In this document: positions 27,535 to 37,049 of the stretch, piece after piece
Position numbering within the stretch: position 1 is the stretch's first letter
How the letters are laid out: every line of letters starts with the position of its first letter
Assembly: GCA_965199135.1 (NCBI GenBank)
Contig: OZ240685.1
Coordinates: 186,001-250,000, forward strand
Source: EB88 sp965199135
GTDB lineage: Bacteria; Acidobacteriota; Terriglobia; Terriglobales; Acidobacteriaceae
DNA: 64,000 bases
Direction: 5' to 3'
Notes under the pieces: generated by a model
Database searches by the model: none
What the model saw: the letters and a program-made list of their open reading frames with translations, nothing else
What the model was told of the DNA's origin: nothing
Made by a program: the position numbers and the translations under genes

Positions 27535-29665
27535 TTACTTACCTAACACGGGCTTGTTCACGTGCTGGTCCAGCGTGCTTTCGCTGAGGAGTGTCGCCGA
27601 ATCTGCTGCGTTGAAGGGGTACTGCCGAATGGAATGCTGGTCCGCGGTGCTCAGCGTGACGTCGACGCGGCGGTTGCTGGCCAACACGACCATCTTCATA
27701 TTCCGAAGTAGGCGTTTACGGGAGTCGTCTGCGAGTTCCGGGCTTTGCTCGATGCCTTCTCTGACCTGGGCGACTGTGAAGTCTTGCTGGTCCCCGTGCG
27801 CCTTGACCTCGATGCTATCGGAAGCGATGCCGTGTGCGACCAGGTACTGCTTCGTCAACTCCACGCGCAGCTGGGAAAGCTTCTGGTTGTACTCCGCAGA
27901 GCCTCTCTGGTCAGCGTGCCCTTCCAGGATGAGCCGTGCCGAGGGGCGCGTCTTCAGGCCACCTGGCCGATGTTAAGTGGAGTTTCCGTGTAGACACAGT
28001 CGGGAGTGTTGTCATTGAAGCCGGTGATCAGGGTAGAGGCATCAGTGGTGCCGATGTCGCCATTGATGATTGTGGCTGCTCCCTGGTTGGTCATCCCAGC
28101 ATCGCCGCCGAAGCCGCCGAACAGTGCTGCTGTGCCGAGATTCACCGGAGGAACCACAACAGTGGCCGCAGCGGTGGTGAAGGCCCATGGATTCGGGAGA
28201 GCGCCAACTGCGAGCGCGTTCCCGGCCAGGTCACGTGCGCCGCTGTGATGGTAGCTATGTAGGAGGTACTCGCCGCCAACGGCTCCGATGGAGTGAGCGT
28301 TGCGATGAAGTTGGTGGAGTCATACGACACAGTGCCGGCAATCGTTGCGCCCGAGCCGGTCGTGAGAGTGAAGGTTGCGGTCGTGATCGTCAGCGGGTTC
28401 ATCGCCTTGCTGAAGGTTGCGCTCACTGTTTGTGTAAGCGGGACTGCTGTTGCGTCGCTGGGGTGGATTGGTCAATATCACGAGAGGTGCGGTCGTATCA
28501 GGTGCCGCTCCCGTAGTGAAGGTCCAGGCATAGTTTGCAGCGAGAGTGTTGCCGGCCAGGTCGGCCACACTCGTGGTGATAGTTGCTGTGTACAGCGTGG
28601 CAGGGAGCAGCACGGCAGTTAGCGTGAAGATAACCGTGTTGCGACTGTCGAGTACGTCACCAGGCCAGCTACAGGGGTGAGGCCCGGTCCGGTAACAGTG
28701 AAGGCTGTAGCGGTGAAGGTAGCCGGGTTCATCGCTTCACCGGACGCAGCTCTGATCGCCTGGTCGACAGGAACGTTGGTCGCCCCATTCGCGGGGATGG
28801 TCTGCACAACCGTGGGCCGCGTGGTTGCTGGCGCTGCCTCCGTGGTAGATGTCCACATATAGCTGTTCGCCAGCCCGTTGCCATTGAGGTCCTGAGCACT
28901 GGTTGTGTCGTGGCGACGTAGGTAGTCTGCGGCGAGAGTGCCGCTGTGGGCGTAAACACCGCTGTGGATCCAGCGGCTACGTAGGTGATCGTTCCCGCGA
29001 CTGCTACTCCTCCGGGTGCCCGCAGCCTATAGTCAGTCCACTAAGTGTCGCGCCATTCATTGCTTCGCTGTAGCAGTGATGAATTGGTTGAAGCCGACGC
29101 CGCCTCGACGCATTGATGGTCGATGGATCTATTGCGGTACTGAAGGTCGCGGTCAAGGCCGTAGCAATGGCGACGCCCTTCGCGCCGTTACGCGGTGTCG
29201 TCGCTATCACGGTGGGGCTGACACTGGTGATCGGGGTCCCTGGTGAGGCAGTGGTGAAGGTCCAGACATAGTTGGCGAGCAGGGATTTCGACGGCGTCGC
29301 CGTGTCCGTGGCCCCGGTTATGATCGTTGCCGTATAGGTGGTGGCAGGTAAGAGGTTTACAGAAGGAACAAACGTTGCGGTAGATGAGGACGTTGCGCAG
29401 GTAACTGCACCTGTCACAGCAACGCCGCCAGGAGCAGCGAGAAGAACGGTCGTCCCGTTGATCGATGCGGGCGCCATCGCTTTACTAAAGGTCGCGGTGA
29501 GCGGGGAGTTAACAGCTACACCGGTCGCATCATTCGCGGGAGTTGTGGACGTCACAGTAGGGCGAGTCGCATCTGCTACTTTGACTGTCTCTTCTCCGCA
29601 GCCTCCGACAGCAGCATGAGAAAGACTGCCGGAAACGAGGCGATTCTGTTCCTGAACTTCTTCAT
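27535..29665 (-). pseudogene. Decayed surface protein: Ig-like (Big_5) repeats, DUF3494 remnant, OmpA domain
   Basis: Read on the minus strand from ATG 29665 (M-K-K-F-R-N-R then a signal peptide), the coding sequence falls into several frames. After a lipobox-like GGCGEE come at least four SbsA-type Ig-like repeats, each with T-x-P-A/R-N-G/D-A and ATFSKAM or YTATI blocks. Next are a DUF3494 (ice-binding-like) opening, VNLGTAALFGGFGGDAGMTN with GDIGTTDAS, cut off at LNIGQVA. An OmpA-like peptidoglycan-binding domain follows (LILEGHADQRGSAEYNQKLS, then RRVDVTL). Frameshifts occur near 29615, 29090, 28900, 28640, 28440 and 28160. A deletion joins DUF3494 to OmpA near 27960. The intact ancestor would be an outer-membrane-anchored adhesin-like protein. 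Confidence 0.82.
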
Positions 29666-30091
29666 ATTGCCCCGAACCGTCCGAGACTGCGCAGGGGGAT
29701 CTTTCCTGCACATGGGGGGCGACTCTTACCTATGCGGGGAACCTAAAGGGAGTGCCAGAGTCGGACGAGATCAAGGTTGCTTGTTTCTCTCGGCCAGAGG
29801 TTCGAACGTAATGATCAGGCGGTGGATCAGATCGCGCGCAGTTACAGGCATCCAGCTGAGTCGGATGTCTGTGAACGCAGAAACAGGTTTGTACCTCGGC
29901 GACGACTGCACGGGTGTGCCGCGTTCATCGCTCCGCTGCTGCACCACGGCGACATCTACATAGCCAGTATCCCGCACCGCTCGTGCCTTTGTGTTGTGCA
30001 CGGGGACAAAGTGCTGTAGTGTGCAGGGGGATCAGCAGATGCAGGATTGGGAGTACACCAGCACCTGCAACCGCTTTTCAGGAGGATTCAG
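29666..30091. other. 426-base stretch without a supported gene
   Basis: Short open frames occur on both strands; none has a convincing start or motif. The right end contains the amidohydrolase ribosome site (AGGAGG at 30080-30085). The left end may hold the promoter of the decayed surface gene. Confidence 0.45.
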
Positions 30092-31108
30092 GTGCGCTCG
30101 GTTCTTCACAAGACCACTCTCGCTATTCTCTGCACCATCAGTGTCCCTGCTATCTCTGCCCGATCGTTCGCACAAGGGCCGCCGCCTGCACCACTTCCTC
30201 CGGTGATTGATGTTCATGTCCATGCCATCAATGAGTCAATTCCGATCTCGATATGCCCGAACACGAGTAAGTTCCTTGCCTCTGATCCGCGCGACAAAGA
30301 AGCCCCTTTTGGATGGGCGAATGATGCATGCACACCAAGGCTCTACCCGGCGCCCAAAGGCGAGTACGTGAAAGCCGTGACCGATGAGATGAAGCGTCTC
30401 AATGTCACCGCCGTGGTCTTCGGCGATGCCAAGAGCGTACAGAGTTGGAAGGATGCTGCGCCGGACCGGGTCATCCCCGGCACTACCTTCGGCGATGCAT
30501 CGCAGCCTGGAGGTCGCACGTCCGTTGAAGAACTTCGCAAGGACTTCACCACCGGCGGCTTCAAAGTGATGGGGGAGATCGGGTTGCAGTACGAGGGCAT
30601 GTCACCGAGCGATCCTTCTGTCGACAAGTACTTCGCACTTGCCGAGGAACTGGATATTCCTGTGGCCATTCACATGGGCACAGGCGGCTCAGGACGCGCG
30701 AATATTGGCAACCCGAAATACCGCGGTTCGATGGGAAACCCGCTCCTGCTCGAAGACGTGCTCGCCCGTCATCCGAAGCTGCGAGTGCAGGTAATGCACG
30801 CGGGTTATCCAATGATTGACAACATGCTCACCCTCCTGCAGGAGAACTCCCACGTGTATGTCGACGTGGCGGGGCTGATCTGGAGCTATCCGCTCAAGGA
30901 AGTGAATCGATACATCGAGCGGCTGGTCGACGCCGGTTTTGAAGATCGTGTGATGTTTGGAACAGACCAGCTTGGGTGGCCGGGACTGATGGCATACTCG
31001 ATCAGCATCATCCAGGACGCGGACTATCTCACCCCGGAGCAGAAGCGCGACATTCTGTATAACAACGCAGCAAGGTTTCTGCGGCTGAAACCTGCGCCGG
31101 CCAACTAA
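30092..31108 (+). CDS. Exported metal-dependent hydrolase of the amidohydrolase_2 family
   Basis: About 338 residues. GTG 30092 has AGGAGG six bases upstream and starts a signal peptide ending SARSFAQ. The TIM-barrel metal site begins with IDVHVHA; IPVAIHMGTGG, VQVMHAGYP and MFGTDQLGWPG provide the further His and Asp ligands expected in the family. Amidohydrolase_2 members hydrolyse or decarboxylate varied small molecules; the periplasmic location is unusual for decarboxylases. The substrate is unknown. A TonB-type receptor gene follows about 90 bases downstream on the same strand, suggesting uptake and processing of one compound. Confidence 0.85.
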   Translation: MRSVLHKTTLAILCTISVPAISARSFAQGPPPAPLPPVIDVHVHAINESIPISICPNTSKFLASDPRDKEAPFGWANDACTPRLYPAPKGEYVKAVTDEMKRLNVTAVVFGDAKSVQSWKDAAPDRVIPGTTFGDASQPGGRTSVEELRKDFTTGGFKVMGEIGLQYEGMSPSDPSVDKYFALAEELDIPVAIHMGTGGSGRANIGNPKYRGSMGNPLLLEDVLARHPKLRVQVMHAGYPMIDNMLTLLQENSHVYVDVAGLIWSYPLKEVNRYIERLVDAGFEDRVMFGTDQLGWPGLMAYSISIIQDADYLTPEQKRDILYNNAARFLRLKPAPAN

Positions 31109-31200
31109 GAAGGCCCGCGCCCTCTACGTCGACTCGGTCGCGGTGCACCTGTCGTTTGCGCGACAGATGCCACAGAGCGCGGCCAGCTTGTATCCTCAAG

Positions 31201-33624
31201 ATGAGGAACCAAGTGGGCCGCACCAAGAAGCAATCGTCGGTTTCGGGCAGGGCGCTTCTGTTTTCCTGCGTGTGGGCAGCCGCAGCAGCTACCGCGCAGA
31301 CCACCTCGATGCACATCTCGGGATTGGTTCTGGACCCACGAGGGCACCAGATTGCAGGCGCGATAGTTGAAGTAGATTCGCCTGCCGGAGTGCGGGCGCA
31401 GGCCACAACCGATCATGATGGCCGATTTCGCCTCCTGGTGCCGCAGGCGGGCAGCTTTACCTTGCATGTGGAGGCTAGTGGCTTCGCTCCTGTTGTGCGT
31501 AGCATTTCACTCGACACCGAGGCCGCAGACCTGACCTTGCGCCTGGTTCGCGCTGCGGCGCGCAACCAAACCGTCATCGTCACAGCGGACGTGAGCGACA
31601 TCTCGATCATTGCTCCAGATCCTTCCCAGAAGGTGTTGGTGCGTGAAGAGTTGCTGGACGCAAACCCGGGGCGACCCGGTGCACCCGTGTCCATTCCAGG
31701 CTTGCCGATTGAGACTGCATCCGGAGGCATCAAGGCTCCGCAGTATTTCGCTCCGGGCGTCGCGGGGGATCATGGTGAGCCGATCGCGCAGTACATCGCG
31801 GTCGGCAGCTATCTCGTCCCTAACAACCTTTCCGCGAATGCGCACGGCAACGGCTACGCTGATCCGAATATCTACGTCGCGGCCGCACTCGGAAGTGTCG
31901 CCGTGGACGCGGGCGCGTTCAATGTGCTGGAAGGCAACCACGCACTGAACTTATCTGCGACGTACGGACTGCGGCCGCGGCTGCAATCTTCGCTTACCCT
32001 CACGGGCGATTCCCGGGACGCGGATGCGACACTTGGGATTGCTCCCGCGAACTCCACTGCAAAGGCGTGGGTAGCCCTCGAGGCGAACTACGGCAATGGT
32101 CTGCTACTCCGGTTGGAACATCGACAGCAGTACAAGCTGAATGCGCTGCGGGTTCTCGATCTTGGCAAGCATGAACTGACCCTCTTCGGAGATGGCTACT
32201 ACGGTGCCTCGCATGAAGGAAACCTTGTTCCTACCGGCTCTGGCGTAGAAATCGATGACACGGTAGACCCTCGCCAGATGGACCAGACCCACACTTCCAT
32301 CCTTGCGGTAAACGATGATTGGAAGCACACCAGCAAGGACGAGTTTTCGCTATCCGGCTTCTTTCGCACGTACAATCTCTCGCTTTTCTCAGACTTCGGC
32401 GAAGGTCTCATCCGGCAGAGCGAGTTCCGCGAGATAGAGGGTGCAGAAGCGCGTGCAACACACACTTTCAGACCCTGGCTGCAGGGAATGCTTGGCATTC
32501 TCTATAACGAAGACGCCATTCACAACGATGACCTCGATCACTACGTCTCGGACTCGCCCGGCATGTACGGGTCTTTTGTGAAGGTACTAAGTAACGATGT
32601 GTCCATTCGAGAGTTCGCGCCCTACGCCGCCGTTCATGGAGACATGGGGAAGCACGTGCATTACTACGCCGGATTGCGCAACGACGAGATTCAATTCATC
32701 AACACAGACAGGGTAAGCACCCTGGCTTCCTTGAATGAATGGAAGTCTTTCGAGAATCCGAAAGGCACACTTACATGGTCCCCGGGTACCGGCTCGGCGC
32801 ATTGGCTTCCTTCGGCGTCTTTCAGCCTGGGGCAGGCATTCTTTACGGAGGATCCGCGGATCAGTGTAGCGGTCTCTGCAGGTCGTTCGAGCGGGTCAGC
32901 CTTCGCCAATCCATTCGAGCGCTCCCACGCCGCGCAATTCGTACTCGAGAAGATCGTGGGTGCCACAGATGTACGACTTACGCTCAGCAGAACAACGACC
33001 ACAGCGACCCTGGCTAAGATCGACCCGGACAATGGCACTGCCGAAGATCTGGGCCCGAGTACCATCAGGTTTCTCACCGCGAGCGTGCGCCACCAGTTCA
33101 GTCTCGGAAGTCTCCAGGGGATAGTGTCGAAGGCAGATGCCCGCCTTGCCTCTTTCAATGGCGTCTCCGGCACCGTGACCCCGGAAGCGCCGCGCACTAT
33201 ATTCGACATACTGACCACCCTGGACGCGATGCCCTTCCAGTTGCACGGGCGCGCCGAGTATGAATATGTCGGTCATAAGTTCTTGGATGTTGGCAACGTA
33301 GAACATTCGGCGCAATATGAGGCGGTCCCAGTGGGCGAGACGCGCCTGGCGCTTGTGCGGTTGTTCGAGGAAAGTCGCCTGGAGGTCGGTGCAGACGCCC
33401 TGATCGCGCGTGGGTACACCGGGCAAACCACCGAAACGTTCGACCCGGCATGGAGTATCGCAACGGCGCGGAGCCGTCTTCCCTACTGCGCGCCAGGCTC
33501 TGGCCCGAGTGGCCTACCCACGGACTTTGATTGCGGCACCATCGAGAGAGCCGTCGGAATTCGGATGGTCTCTTTCGTCGGCGGTTCGATCTCGTGGCAC
33601 TTTCGCACCGCGATGACACGCTGA
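31201..33624 (+). CDS. TonB-dependent receptor with carboxypeptidase-regulatory-like domain
   Basis: About 807 residues. ATG 31201, or GTG 31213 with GAGGA six bases upstream, begins a signal peptide ending AAATAQ. A carboxypeptidase-regulatory-like domain (SGLVLDPRGHQIAGAIVEV, then DHDGRFRLLVPQAG) is followed by a short plug and a C-terminal 22-strand-type barrel with alternating aromatic residues. These receptors import large or scarce nutrients across the outer membrane. Unusually the barrel does not end on an aromatic residue: after SISWHF come six more residues, RTAMTR, at the edge of a tandem duplication covering the stop. It probably acts with the amidohydrolase upstream. Confidence 0.82.
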   Translation: MRNQVGRTKKQSSVSGRALLFSCVWAAAAATAQTTSMHISGLVLDPRGHQIAGAIVEVDSPAGVRAQATTDHDGRFRLLVPQAGSFTLHVEASGFAPVVRSISLDTEAADLTLRLVRAAARNQTVIVTADVSDISIIAPDPSQKVLVREELLDANPGRPGAPVSIPGLPIETASGGIKAPQYFAPGVAGDHGEPIAQYIAVGSYLVPNNLSANAHGNGYADPNIYVAAALGSVAVDAGAFNVLEGNHALNLSATYGLRPRLQSSLTLTGDSRDADATLGIAPANSTAKAWVALEANYGNGLLLRLEHRQQYKLNALRVLDLGKHELTLFGDGYYGASHEGNLVPTGSGVEIDDTVDPRQMDQTHTSILAVNDDWKHTSKDEFSLSGFFRTYNLSLFSDFGEGLIRQSEFREIEGAEARATHTFRPWLQGMLGILYNEDAIHNDDLDHYVSDSPGMYGSFVKVLSNDVSIREFAPYAAVHGDMGKHVHYYAGLRNDEIQFINTDRVSTLASLNEWKSFENPKGTLTWSPGTGSAHWLPSASFSLGQAFFTEDPRISVAVSAGRSSGSAFANPFERSHAAQFVLEKIVGATDVRLTLSRTTTTATLAKIDPDNGTAEDLGPSTIRFLTASVRHQFSLGSLQGIVSKADARLASFNGVSGTVTPEAPRTIFDILTTLDAMPFQLHGRAEYEYVGHKFLDVGNVEHSAQYEAVPVGETRLALVRLFEESRLEVGADALIARGYTGQTTETFDPAWSIATARSRLPYCAPGSGPSGLPTDFDCGTIERAVGIRMVSFVGGSISWHFRTAMTR

Positions 33625-33638
33625 GATGACACGCTGAG
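33613..33638 (+). repeat. 13-bp tandem duplication across a stop codon
   Basis: ATGACACGCTGAG occurs twice in perfect tandem. The first copy contains the last three codons and the TGA of the receptor gene. The second copy lies just outside the reading frame. Confidence 0.95.
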
Positions 33639-33800
33639 TTGTTGCGCAGGCGAACGATCGCTGCTCTCTCTCAGCATCCCTCCACTCAGAGGCCGCTCCC
33701 GGGAGCGCGGAGAGCAGGCTGTAGATACGGAGTCACGGAAACCGTCCTCAGAGAGTTCAAAGTTTCGACCATGCACAGGTCAAGCGAAGAACGACAGAGA

Positions 33801-35468
33801 CTAAGGAACACGCTGCCTGCGTAATTCATCCGCAAGCAGAACAGCTTCGGCGATCTCGCGCATGGACTTGCGCCGCTGGCGGCTCGCCCGCTGCATCGTG
33901 CGGTATGCGTCGTCCTCGGAGATCGAGAGGTCACGCTGGAGTACACCCTTCGCGCGATCGATGAGCTTGCGGCTCTCGAGCTGTCCGGTGAGTTCCGAGT
34001 TCTCCGTTTCCAGCCGCACCCGCTCCATCTCCGCGCCTACCAGGACGCCCAGGGTCGAAAGCAGGCGAATCTCGAGATCCGTATGGACATAGGTCTCGCG
34101 ATGCTGCAGGTTGATCACGCCGACGACGCGATTCGCGCACAGGATCGGCGTGGACAGGATCGCCTCGAAGCGGTCCTCCGGGAGCGCGGCGAAAGAACTG
34201 AAGCGCGAATCTTCAGAGGCTTTCGAGGAAATGGCGACCGGGGTGCGATGCTGCGCCACCCAGCCGGTCACGCCCTGCCCTACTGCCATCCCTAAAGTGT
34301 CGACAACATCAGCATGAGGATTCTTCGAGGCGCGGAGCACCAGCTTATCCTCTTCGCGGGTGTACAGGATGCAAGAGTCACACGGGATCACAGTCGAGAC
34401 AAAGGCCACGATGCGCTCCATCACCTGGTGCAGCGGGTCAGCGAGCGCGATGCGGCTGCTGATCTCGTGGAGTATGTCGAAGGAAGAGAGCCCGTTGCGA
34501 AAGCCTGCCATGGTCGAGGTGGACGGCGCGACCTGCTGTACCCCGCGCGGAGGAGTCCTCAAGGAAGCCGCCAGCAGAGTCGCTGCATCCGCCCGTTCAT
34601 CGGGGGTCGCTGCAGCGGGGGCGGCAGCACGCTTTGCCGCAAGCACACGCCCTGCATACTGGGCGGCTTCATTGATCATGAACCCCATCTTCGGGCGCGA
34701 CGGTTCAAAGTCCGGCCGGATGCCGTAGTGTTCGAGTTCCTCGGTGGTGGTTGGCCCGACAGAGACGACCGCGAGTGAGGCGAGGGCCTCCCGCAGTTCC
34801 CGGTCCAGGCTCATCTGCCCGGCGATCTCGAACAGGTGAATGACCTGCACAGCGGTCATAAACAGCAGCACGTCGACCCCACCATGCACGATGGCGAGCA
34901 CGCACTCACGCAACGGCTGCAGGTCTTCCGGCAGGCCCCATTGGTACACCGGCACCTTGGTGACCGAGGCGCAGCGTTCCGAAAGCGCCGCGATCAGCTC
35001 AGGATTGGTTGCGCCATATTCCTGCAGCGCGACCCGCATCGTGGTGAGTTCGCCACCGAAGCGTCCATCGATCGCCGCAAGCAACTCACGCCAGGTGGTA
35101 GGTTCGGCCGCTACTGCCGCGACCGGGATGTTCATCTCTTTCAGTGGGCCGAGTGGCTTCACGCCGCGTGCAGCCACGTATACGGTACGCAGGGCCGCCA
35201 GGATCTGCTCGCGGTCAAATCGGGTCGCAATGCTGTCGAGCATGGTGCGCACGCCAACGCCGGTGAGAAAGATGACGAGATCAAACTCGCCAAGGAGGAG
35301 CTTCTCGGCGAAAACGAAGCCCGCAGCATTCGACTCGAGCGGCAGCTCCCGCATGGCGGGCACCACGAACGGCTCGCCGTTGTAGGTGCGGATCAACTTC
35401 TCGACTTCGCGGGCCCGGCGCGACTCAAGCGAGAGAACGCGCAAACCATCAAAGCTGGCGTGTGGCAT
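33801..35468 (-). CDS. HemD-GAF-ANTAR fusion, probable nitrate-assimilation antiterminator
   Basis: A 555-residue cytosolic protein of three parts. Residues 1 to about 265 are uroporphyrinogen-III synthase (HemD)-like: VLSLESRRAREVEKLI, FLTGVGVRTMLDSI, VSVGPTTTEELEHYGI. Residues about 320-460 are a GAF sensor domain (FDILHEISSRIALADPLHQV, then GVINLQHRETY). Residues about 475-535 are an ANTAR RNA-binding domain (LIDRAKGVLQRDLSISEDDA, RTMQRASRQRRKSM). ANTAR proteins stop transcription termination by binding twin hexaloops, as NasR does for nitrate genes. The HemD part may sense a siroheme precursor, as proposed for the actinobacterial HemD-type regulator NnaR, rather than catalyse. It follows the porin gene by about 100 bases. 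Confidence 0.9.
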   Translation of the reverse strand: MPHASFDGLRVLSLESRRAREVEKLIRTYNGEPFVVPAMRELPLESNAAGFVFAEKLLLGEFDLVIFLTGVGVRTMLDSIATRFDREQILAALRTVYVAARGVKPLGPLKEMNIPVAAVAAEPTTWRELLAAIDGRFGGELTTMRVALQEYGATNPELIAALSERCASVTKVPVYQWGLPEDLQPLRECVLAIVHGGVDVLLFMTAVQVIHLFEIAGQMSLDRELREALASLAVVSVGPTTTEELEHYGIRPDFEPSRPKMGFMINEAAQYAGRVLAAKRAAAPAAATPDERADAATLLAASLRTPPRGVQQVAPSTSTMAGFRNGLSSFDILHEISSRIALADPLHQVMERIVAFVSTVIPCDSCILYTREEDKLVLRASKNPHADVVDTLGMAVGQGVTGWVAQHRTPVAISSKASEDSRFSSFAALPEDRFEAILSTPILCANRVVGVINLQHRETYVHTDLEIRLLSTLGVLVGAEMERVRLETENSELTGQLESRKLIDRAKGVLQRDLSISEDDAYRTMQRASRQRRKSMREIAEAVLLADELRRQRVP

Positions 35469-35570
35469 GAAACTCCTCGAGTGCCCTCAGCCGCGTCCGT
35501 GCAGCGGCTGTCCAGCTATCGTAAGGGAAGTTCTGCTCCCGTCCCGGCTGAAATGCGAGCGGGTTCAGGC

Positions 35571-37049
35571 TTAGTGCGCCCCACCAAAGGGATGGTCCGT
35601 CCTGTAAACCAGCTCAACGTAACCGAACTGCGCATCGGTATCGCGCGCGTAGATGCTGCGCACCACGCTCCGTCCGAAGGCCTTTGCGTAGTACGCCGAA
35701 AGCGCAAAGTGCTTGTTCAGCGCGTAGTCGGCGCTCGCATCGTAGAGCGAAGTGAAGCTGCTGTGCCCATTCGCCGGGCGCCCCTGGTAGCCGAACACCT
35801 TGGTGTCAAAGGCTCCGCCGCCGCTATACCAGAGGTCGTGCGGCGAGGTGAGCTGCAAAAAATGCAGGTCCGTGCGGATGTCCAGCTTCTTGGTTGGCTT
35901 GTCCAGCAGCTGCACAAACTGGTCGCTCGAGTTCATCATGTTGAAGTAAGGAAAGCGCGCGTAAAGCCGCGGCGTGGGCAGCACCTGGAAGAACGTGTTG
36001 TGCTCGCCATCGGTAGCGTTGTTGTCTCCCGTGGAGCGCAGGAAGCCGCCCCTGAGCCAGGGTGAGGTCGCAAGCTTGTCTGCGTGGAAACCGCCCTCGC
36101 CGACCACCGCGCCTGCGTGGTGATCAAGCAGCCCCCATTGACCATTCTGGAGCACACCCCAGAACATCAGGTCCACCGTGCCGCCCGGCACAGGGATCGC
36201 ACCGGCTGCATTGGCGCCGTAGCTGCCGACGCGGATGTTGTGGTGGTCTGCCGTGCGCACCGCGAGTGCGCGATTATCGGTCTTCACCACATAGGTGCGA
36301 CCATCGTGAAAACCCAACGCGAAGCCGCGCAGCTGCAAGCGCTGCCGCGCCAGATTGCGTGTGTACGCGAGATACTGGATGTCGACGTTGAGCTCAGGGT
36401 TGGCGTTCATGTTGTAGACACCCTGCGTCGCGCGGCCGGCCATTGCGGTGAGGTCCCAACTCTGCCCGCGCATGTGGCCGTCCACTCCGTCAAAAGAACG
36501 CTGCCCAGTGGAGAAGCCGAAGTTGCCGATCAGCCGTTGCTGGATGCGGTTGGTCTGCAGCCAGCGGAGCGTGGCGTTTGCCGGGCGCGTCTCCATGCCA
36601 TCGAAAAACTCGAAGCGTCCAAGACGGACGGTGTCCCCGTTGGTGAAGTGATGGCGCAGAAACGCCTGGCGGAGCGAAGCGGCTGCGGGCTCCCGCTCAT
36701 TGCTGTTTGAAGCGTAGTAAGTGCCGCCAAGGCCGAGTTGGCCTTGCGCCGTGACGGTGGAAACAGCGTCGTTTGGCAGCCCCAGCACCGCGGCCTGCGC
36801 GAACTCGAGCTGCCAATCGTCATGACGCAGCTGCTGCGTCAGGCCGAAGCGAAGGAGTGTTTCGAAGTAGCCATACTGCTCCGCGTGTGGCGTCGCAGCA
36901 AACCACTGCCATGCATCGACCCGCGCTCGTTCAGAGATCGTGAGCGTGACCGGGCCGTTGGCGGCGGCCGCTGAATTGTTGTCCTGAGCCAACAGGGAGA
37001 AGGCGGATGCGCACGAACTTAGCATAAGCAGCAACAGCGAACTCTTCAA
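35571..37049 (-). CDS. Outer-membrane porin of the alginate_exp family
   Basis: A 492-residue protein with a signal peptide (SSLLLLMLSSCASAFSLLAQ) and a beta-barrel of alternating strands. Family hallmarks are LRHHFTNGDTVRLGRFEFFDG and SQSWD-like blocks (GQSWDLTAMAGRATQGVYN). The C terminus is FGYVELVYRTDHPFGGAH, lacking the usual terminal Phe. Alginate-export porins pass anionic solutes. Its position divergent from nirA suggests it admits nitrate or nitrite across the outer membrane. It precedes the HemD-GAF-ANTAR gene on the same strand, so these two may be one transcript. Confidence 0.82.
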   Translation of the reverse strand: MKSSLLLLMLSSCASAFSLLAQDNNSAAAANGPVTLTISERARVDAWQWFAATPHAEQYGYFETLLRFGLTQQLRHDDWQLEFAQAAVLGLPNDAVSTVTAQGQLGLGGTYYASNSNEREPAAASLRQAFLRHHFTNGDTVRLGRFEFFDGMETRPANATLRWLQTNRIQQRLIGNFGFSTGQRSFDGVDGHMRGQSWDLTAMAGRATQGVYNMNANPELNVDIQYLAYTRNLARQRLQLRGFALGFHDGRTYVVKTDNRALAVRTADHHNIRVGSYGANAAGAIPVPGGTVDLMFWGVLQNGQWGLLDHHAGAVVGEGGFHADKLATSPWLRGGFLRSTGDNNATDGEHNTFFQVLPTPRLYARFPYFNMMNSSDQFVQLLDKPTKKLDIRTDLHFLQLTSPHDLWYSGGGAFDTKVFGYQGRPANGHSSFTSLYDASADYALNKHFALSAYYAKAFGRSVVRSIYARDTDAQFGYVELVYRTDHPFGGAH

